NCBI GenBank assembly: GCA_002280515.1
Contig: NCEA01000010.1
Coordinates: 1-64,000, forward strand
DNA from: Rhodobacterales bacterium 32-67-9
GTDB taxonomy: Bacteria > Pseudomonadota > Alphaproteobacteria > Rhodobacterales > Rhodobacteraceae
DNA length: 64,000 nt
Reading direction: 5' to 3'
This document shows positions 61,181-64,000 of the stretch, piece after piece (within the stretch, counting starts at the first letter, position 1; each line of letters begins with the position of its first letter). A model generated the notes under the pieces. The model was given only the letters and a program-made list of their open reading frames with translations, did not search any database and was not told where the DNA came from. Both the position numbers and the translations under genes were made by a program.

Positions 61181-61723
61181 CTACCCCGCCAGCATCTTGC
61201 CAAGACGCGGCAGGCGGGCGCGTTTCAGGAGCGGGCGGACGGGCTGCGGCGCGCCCGAGAGACGCTCGGCCTCCGCCCGCACCGGCTCGACCGCATCCGC
61301 GACCGCTTCGGGGTGGTCTTGCCAGAGCGCCATGAGGAAGGCATCGGGGTCCTCGCGCCTCAGTCCTTCCTCGGCGAGCGTGTGGCGCGGGAAATCAGCG
61401 GCGTTGAAGGTGAGGATGAGATCGGCATTGCCGGCAATCGCGGCGGCGAGGACGTGGACATCCGCCGGATCGGGCAACCAGAGCCGCGCCTCCAGCCCCT
61501 CGCGCGGCGGCACGGCGGCTTTCGCAAATTCGGTGCGAAGGGCGGCGATCTCGCCCCGCGCCACAAGCTCGGCGCCAGGGCCGAGCTTGACCGTCGCCCG
61601 CGCCCATTCCTCCAGAATCCGCTCCGACCAAAGCGGGGTATAAAGCCCCGCCCGCGCCACCCCGATCAGGATTTCGCGCAGCACCGTCGGATAGAGGACA
61701 CAGGCATCGAGCAGCGCCTTCAT
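61181..61723 (-). CDS. PIN domain protein (RSP_2648 family)
   Basis: A 180-residue PIN-fold putative ribonuclease: MKALLDACVLYPTVLREILIGVA with Asp6, then WSERILEEWARA, and PDPADVHVLAAAIAGNADLILTFNAADFP with the later acidic residues. It matches the PF13470-type family named after Rhodobacter RSP_2648. The ATG overlaps the stop of the RNA methyltransferase gene by four bases (ATGA). No antitoxin gene is adjacent; the fixed partner is the methyltransferase. Confidence 0.84.
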   Translation of the reverse strand: MKALLDACVLYPTVLREILIGVARAGLYTPLWSERILEEWARATVKLGPGAELVARGEIAALRTEFAKAAVPPREGLEARLWLPDPADVHVLAAAIAGNADLILTFNAADFPRHTLAEEGLRREDPDAFLMALWQDHPEAVADAVEPVRAEAERLSGAPQPVRPLLKRARLPRLGKMLAG

Positions 61724-62922
61724 CCGTCGAGCCGGAAGAAGAGCGCCTTCAGGTAGCCGCTTTCGGCCAGTTGCGGAAGTTGCGGGTGGTCGGGGCCGGC
61801 AAAGCCGGTGTGCAGAAGCTGCGAGCGCCGGCCGCCCCGCCCGATCCCGCGCGCCGACGCGTTGCGGAACTGGGCAAGGTCCACCGCGTGCGAGCAGGAA
61901 CAAAGCCCGAGAAATCCGCCCGGCGCGACGAGGGGGGCCGCGAGTTTCGCCACCCGCTCATAGGCCCGGAGCCCGGCCTGAAGCGCGGGTTTCGACGGCG
62001 CGAAGGCCGGCGGGTCGCAGACCACGAGCTCGAATGTGGCGCCCTCTTCCGCCAACGCCTCCATCACCGCGAAGGCGTCGCCCTTGCGGGTGGAAAAGCG
62101 CGCGGCTCCGCCCGATGCCGCCGCCCCGGCTTCGGCCAGATCGAGCGCCGCCAGAGAGGCATCGACGGCAAGCGCGCGCTCGGCCCCCGCCGCGAGCGCC
62201 GCGAGGGAAAAGCCGCCGACATGCGAGAAGACATCGAGAACGCGCGCGCCCTTCGCGAGCGACGCCGCAAAGGCGTGGTTCGGGCGCTGGTCAAAGAAAA
62301 GCCCAGTCTTCTGCCCGCCGAGAAGGTCGGCCATGTAGGTCGCGCCGTTCATCGGCACCGGAACCGGCCCTTCGAGCGCGCCGGAAAGGATCACCGTCTC
62401 TTCCGCCAGCCCTTCAAGACCGCGCGCCCGGCCGGTGCCGTTCTTGACGATGGTCGTGACGCCGGTGACCGAGGCCAGTGCCGCGGCGAGATCGCCGATC
62501 ATCGCCTCGGCCCAGGCGGCGTTCGGCTGCACCACCGCCGCGTCGCCGAAGCGGTCGATGACGACGCCCGGCAACCCGTCGGCCTCGGCATGGACGAGCC
62601 GGTAGAACGGCGCGTCGTAAAGCCGTTCGCGCAAGGCGAGCGCGCGCGCAAGTCGGGCCGCGATCCAGTTGCGGTCGATCACCGCCTGCTCGTCGCGGTC
62701 GAGCATCCGCGCGACGATCTTCGATTTCGGATTGACCGTGACGGTGCCGAGCGGCCGCCGCTCGGCATCCTCGAGCCGCGCGATGGTGCCGGGGGCAAGC
62801 GCCTGCGTCCGCCGGTCGGTCACCACTTCGTCGGCATAGACCCAGGGAAACCCGTGCCGCAGCGCGCGCGCCTCGGCCTTCGGCCGGAGCCGAACGGTGG
62901 GGATATCGTGGTTGTCGGTCAT
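61720..62922 (-). CDS. class I SAM-dependent RNA methyltransferase (RlmI-like, RSP_2647 family)
   Basis: A 400-residue methyltransferase with an N-terminal PUA-like domain (TVRLRPKAEARALRHGFPWVYADEV, then LEDAERRPLGTVTVNPKSKIVARML) and an RlmI-type catalytic half: TGLFFDQRPNHAFAASLAKGARVLDVFSHVGGFSLAALAAGAERALAVDAS and VVCDPPAFAPSK. The CSCSH catalytic-region motif (LGLCSCSHAVDLAQF) is present. It should form 5-methylcytosine in rRNA or tRNA. The relative in R. sphaeroides is RSP_2647. It is translationally coupled to the PIN gene. Confidence 0.85.
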   Translation of the reverse strand: MTDNHDIPTVRLRPKAEARALRHGFPWVYADEVVTDRRTQALAPGTIARLEDAERRPLGTVTVNPKSKIVARMLDRDEQAVIDRNWIAARLARALALRERLYDAPFYRLVHAEADGLPGVVIDRFGDAAVVQPNAAWAEAMIGDLAAALASVTGVTTIVKNGTGRARGLEGLAEETVILSGALEGPVPVPMNGATYMADLLGGQKTGLFFDQRPNHAFAASLAKGARVLDVFSHVGGFSLAALAAGAERALAVDASLAALDLAEAGAAASGGAARFSTRKGDAFAVMEALAEEGATFELVVCDPPAFAPSKPALQAGLRAYERVAKLAAPLVAPGGFLGLCSCSHAVDLAQFRNASARGIGRGGRRSQLLHTGFAGPDHPQLPQLAESGYLKALFFRLDG

Positions 62923-62994
62923 CTTGCGCGTCCGGCTGAGGAGATCATGCGACCTCTAGCCCCCGGACGGCCGCGACGGAAGGGCCCGGCGCCA

Positions 62995-63029
62995 AAAAAG
63001 CGGCGACCCCGGCCTTGCGGTCGGGGTCG
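62995..63029 (-). terminator. intrinsic terminator (minus strand)
   Basis: On the minus strand CGACCCCG and CGGGGTCG form an 8-bp stem with a 10-base loop (63029 to 63004), followed after a short GC spacer by TTTTTT (63000 to 62995). It ends the 56-residue gene just upstream of it. Confidence 0.6.
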
Positions 63030-63045
63030 AGCGTTGCTGCTGGGT

Positions 63046-63216
63046 TCAGTGCGCTGCTTGCGCTGCGGCCGGGTGCCGGGTCCAGACCCGCTTGAGGGCA
63101 CGGCCGAGGCCGCGGAACATCTCGGCCATCGCCTCGGCGCGCAAGGCGCGCGCCTGGATGAGGATCGCATTGATATCCGCCGTGGACGGCGTTTCAGTCT
63201 TGATTCGGGAGGCCAT
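63046..63216 (-). CDS. 56-residue hypothetical protein
   Basis: MASRIKTETPSTADINAILIQARALRAEAMAEMFRGLGRALKRVWTRHPAAAQAAH. AAAGGAGCC precedes the ATG with good spacing, and a terminator follows, so it is a real, independently transcribed gene. The middle forms one amphipathic helix with ALRAEAMAEMFRGLGRALKR, a pattern common in short Rhodobacteraceae proteins of unknown function (RSP_7527/DUF1127-like neighbours in size). Its promoter region carries a CTGC-N3-GCAG palindrome. Confidence 0.72.
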   Translation of the reverse strand: MASRIKTETPSTADINAILIQARALRAEAMAEMFRGLGRALKRVWTRHPAAAQAAH

Positions 63217-63263
63217 GTAAGGCTCCTTTGTTTCCGCTATCATCGAAAAGGAAGATAGGTAAT

Positions 63264-63276
63264 GCTGCACTGCAGC
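63264..63276. promoter_or_regulatory. palindrome GCTGCACTGCAGC upstream of the 56-residue gene
   Basis: A 13-bp palindrome (CTGC-N3-GCAG core) lies in the predicted spacer of the leftward promoter (a -10-like TATCTT is at 63257 to 63252). The core agrees with the motif reported for PhaR, the polyhydroxyalkanoate regulator of Rhodobacter and Paracoccus. Assignment is tentative. Confidence 0.4.
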
Positions 63277-63412
63277 GCCACGGACAGATCCGAAACCCCG
63301 CTATGTGCGACGGACATGACTGGACGCACGGCCGGCGGCCCGGACCACCGCGTGCCCTCTCGACCGGCATCGGCAGGTTCGGTCTCGACGCAGCCGGTTT
63401 TGCGGTTTCTGT

Positions 63413-63428
63413 TTGTTAGCGCTAACAA
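63413..63428. promoter_or_regulatory. LacI-family-type operator upstream of edd
   Basis: TTGTTAGCGCTAACAA is a 16-bp perfect palindrome with the central CG of LacI-family operators. It overlaps the spacer and -10 (TAACAA) of a candidate promoter with -35 TTGCGG at 63400-63405, 65 bases before edd. A sugar-responsive repressor of the Entner-Doudoroff genes is the likely ligand. Confidence 0.6.
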
Positions 63429-63492
63429 TTCGTGCTAGAGCCGGGCCCGCCGATATCCCCGCCCGGATCCGGCCCGCAGAGGAGTAAAGCCA

Positions 63493-64000
63493 ATGCCCGC
63501 GACCCCGCGCCCCCTCAACCCCCGTCTCGCCGAGATCACCGACCGCATCCGCGCCCGCTCGGCCACCGCCCGCGCCACCTATCTCGACCGGATCCGGCGC
63601 GCGGCCGACGAGGGCCCGGCCCGGGCGCATCTGAGCTGTGGCAACCAGGCCCATGCCTATGCCGCGATGGGCGACGACAAGGCCGAGCTTGCCGGCGGGC
63701 GGGCGCCGAACATCGGCATCGTCACCGCCTACAACGACATGCTATCGGCGCATCAGCCTTTCGAGGATTACCCGAAGCTGATCCGCGCCGCCGCCCGCAA
63801 GGCCGGCGCCACAGCGCAGGTCGCGGGCGGCGTGCCGGCGATGTGCGACGGCGTCACCCAAGGCCGCGCGGGGATGGAACTGTCGCTCTTCTCGCGCGAC
63901 GTGATCGCGCTTTCGGCCGGCGTGGCGCTCAGCCACAACTGCTTTGACGCGGCGCTCTTCCTCGGGGTCTGCGACAAGATCGTGCCAGGCCTGGTGATCG
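63493..64000 (+). CDS. edd: phosphogluconate dehydratase (partial, runs off the right edge)
   Basis: Only the first 169 codons are in the window. The protein begins [60 protein letters not shown] and continues [94 protein letters not shown]. These are Edd blocks, including conserved cysteines for the Fe-S cluster. It converts 6-phosphogluconate to KDPG in the Entner-Doudoroff pathway, the main glycolytic route in this family. GAGGAGT precedes the ATG at 63493. Confidence 0.94.
   Translation, partial: MPATPRPLNPRLAEITDRIRARSATARATYLDRIRRAADEGPARAHLSCGNQAHAYAAMGDDKAELAGGRAPNIGIVTAYNDMLSAHQPFEDYPKLIRAAARKAGATAQVAGGVPAMCDGVTQGRAGMELSLFSRDVIALSAGVALSHNCFDAALFLGVCDKIVPGLVI

Overview
The window is a gene-dense, visibly high-GC piece of chromosome from an alphaproteobacterium of the family Rhodobacteraceae (Rhodobacter/Paracoccus/roseobacter type). 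The evidence is a two-piece (permuted) tmRNA gene, the trgA-trgB-cysK order known from Rhodobacter sphaeroides, an alphaproteobacterial SspB, a DksA with one cysteine, the yceD-rpmF-plsX-fabH-ihfA-merR order, a PIN gene overlapping an RNA methyltransferase gene, and many small lineage-specific families (DUF1194, DUF2927, DUF4169, TrgA). No transposon, prophage, CRISPR array or rRNA operon was seen. LAYOUT. 0.4-10.5 kb is a long leftward run: tRNA-Ser(GGA), alaX, an mscS-type channel, cysK, trgB, trgA, cfa, a photolyase and a class V aminotransferase; it looks like a tellurite/redox/membrane stress block. 10.7-11.0 kb holds ssrA. 11-16.5 kb runs rightward: SnoaL-like, DUF1194, chrA, sspB, fumC and two very small genes. 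16.2-20.2 kb runs leftward: a small unknown gene with a repeat-containing promoter, a P450 coupled to a serine hydrolase, and DUF2059. 20.4-31.3 kb starts with tRNA-Ser(CGA) and a truncated DUF2254 gene, then holds an Afu/Fbp-type ABC importer behind a strong Pho-box match, an inositol-monophosphatase-family gene, a HAD phosphatase, a PhnDCEE importer and a second HAD protein: a probable phosphorus-scavenging locus. 31.9-38.8 kb has a Hint-domain protein, ppx/rlmE, a one-carbon operon (PF13769 protein, MetF-like, methyl-THF:cobalamin methyltransferase; part of a split methionine synthase), a desaturase and olsB. 39-44.4 kb is msrB, bamE and the conserved yceD-rpmF-plsX-fabH-ihfA-merR run, then tRNA-Pro(GGG). 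44.4-53.6 kb is housekeeping: dcd, scpA/scpB, nagZ, a SPOR protein, argS, dgt, erpA, xthA. 53.6-61.1 kb has an FAD monooxygenase, dksA and a rightward envelope-flavoured run (MoxR ATPase, GNAT, DUF2927 lipoprotein, a 54-residue membrane protein, a VWA/CoxE-like gene broken in the middle, DedA, M48 protease). 61.2-64 kb has the PIN/RNA methyltransferase pair, a small gene with a palindromic operator, and the start of edd behind a LacI-type operator. HOW IT FITS TOGETHER. tmRNA and SspB, 3 kb apart, belong to the same pathway (tagging of stalled nascent chains and their delivery to ClpXP). The two ABC importers and three phosphatase-like proteins at 21-31 kb most simply form a system that imports phosphorus compounds and releases phosphate. 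Two genes are visibly damaged (DUF2254 near 20.95 kb, VWA near 58.96 kb), so recent small deletions have occurred in this genome or its assembly.
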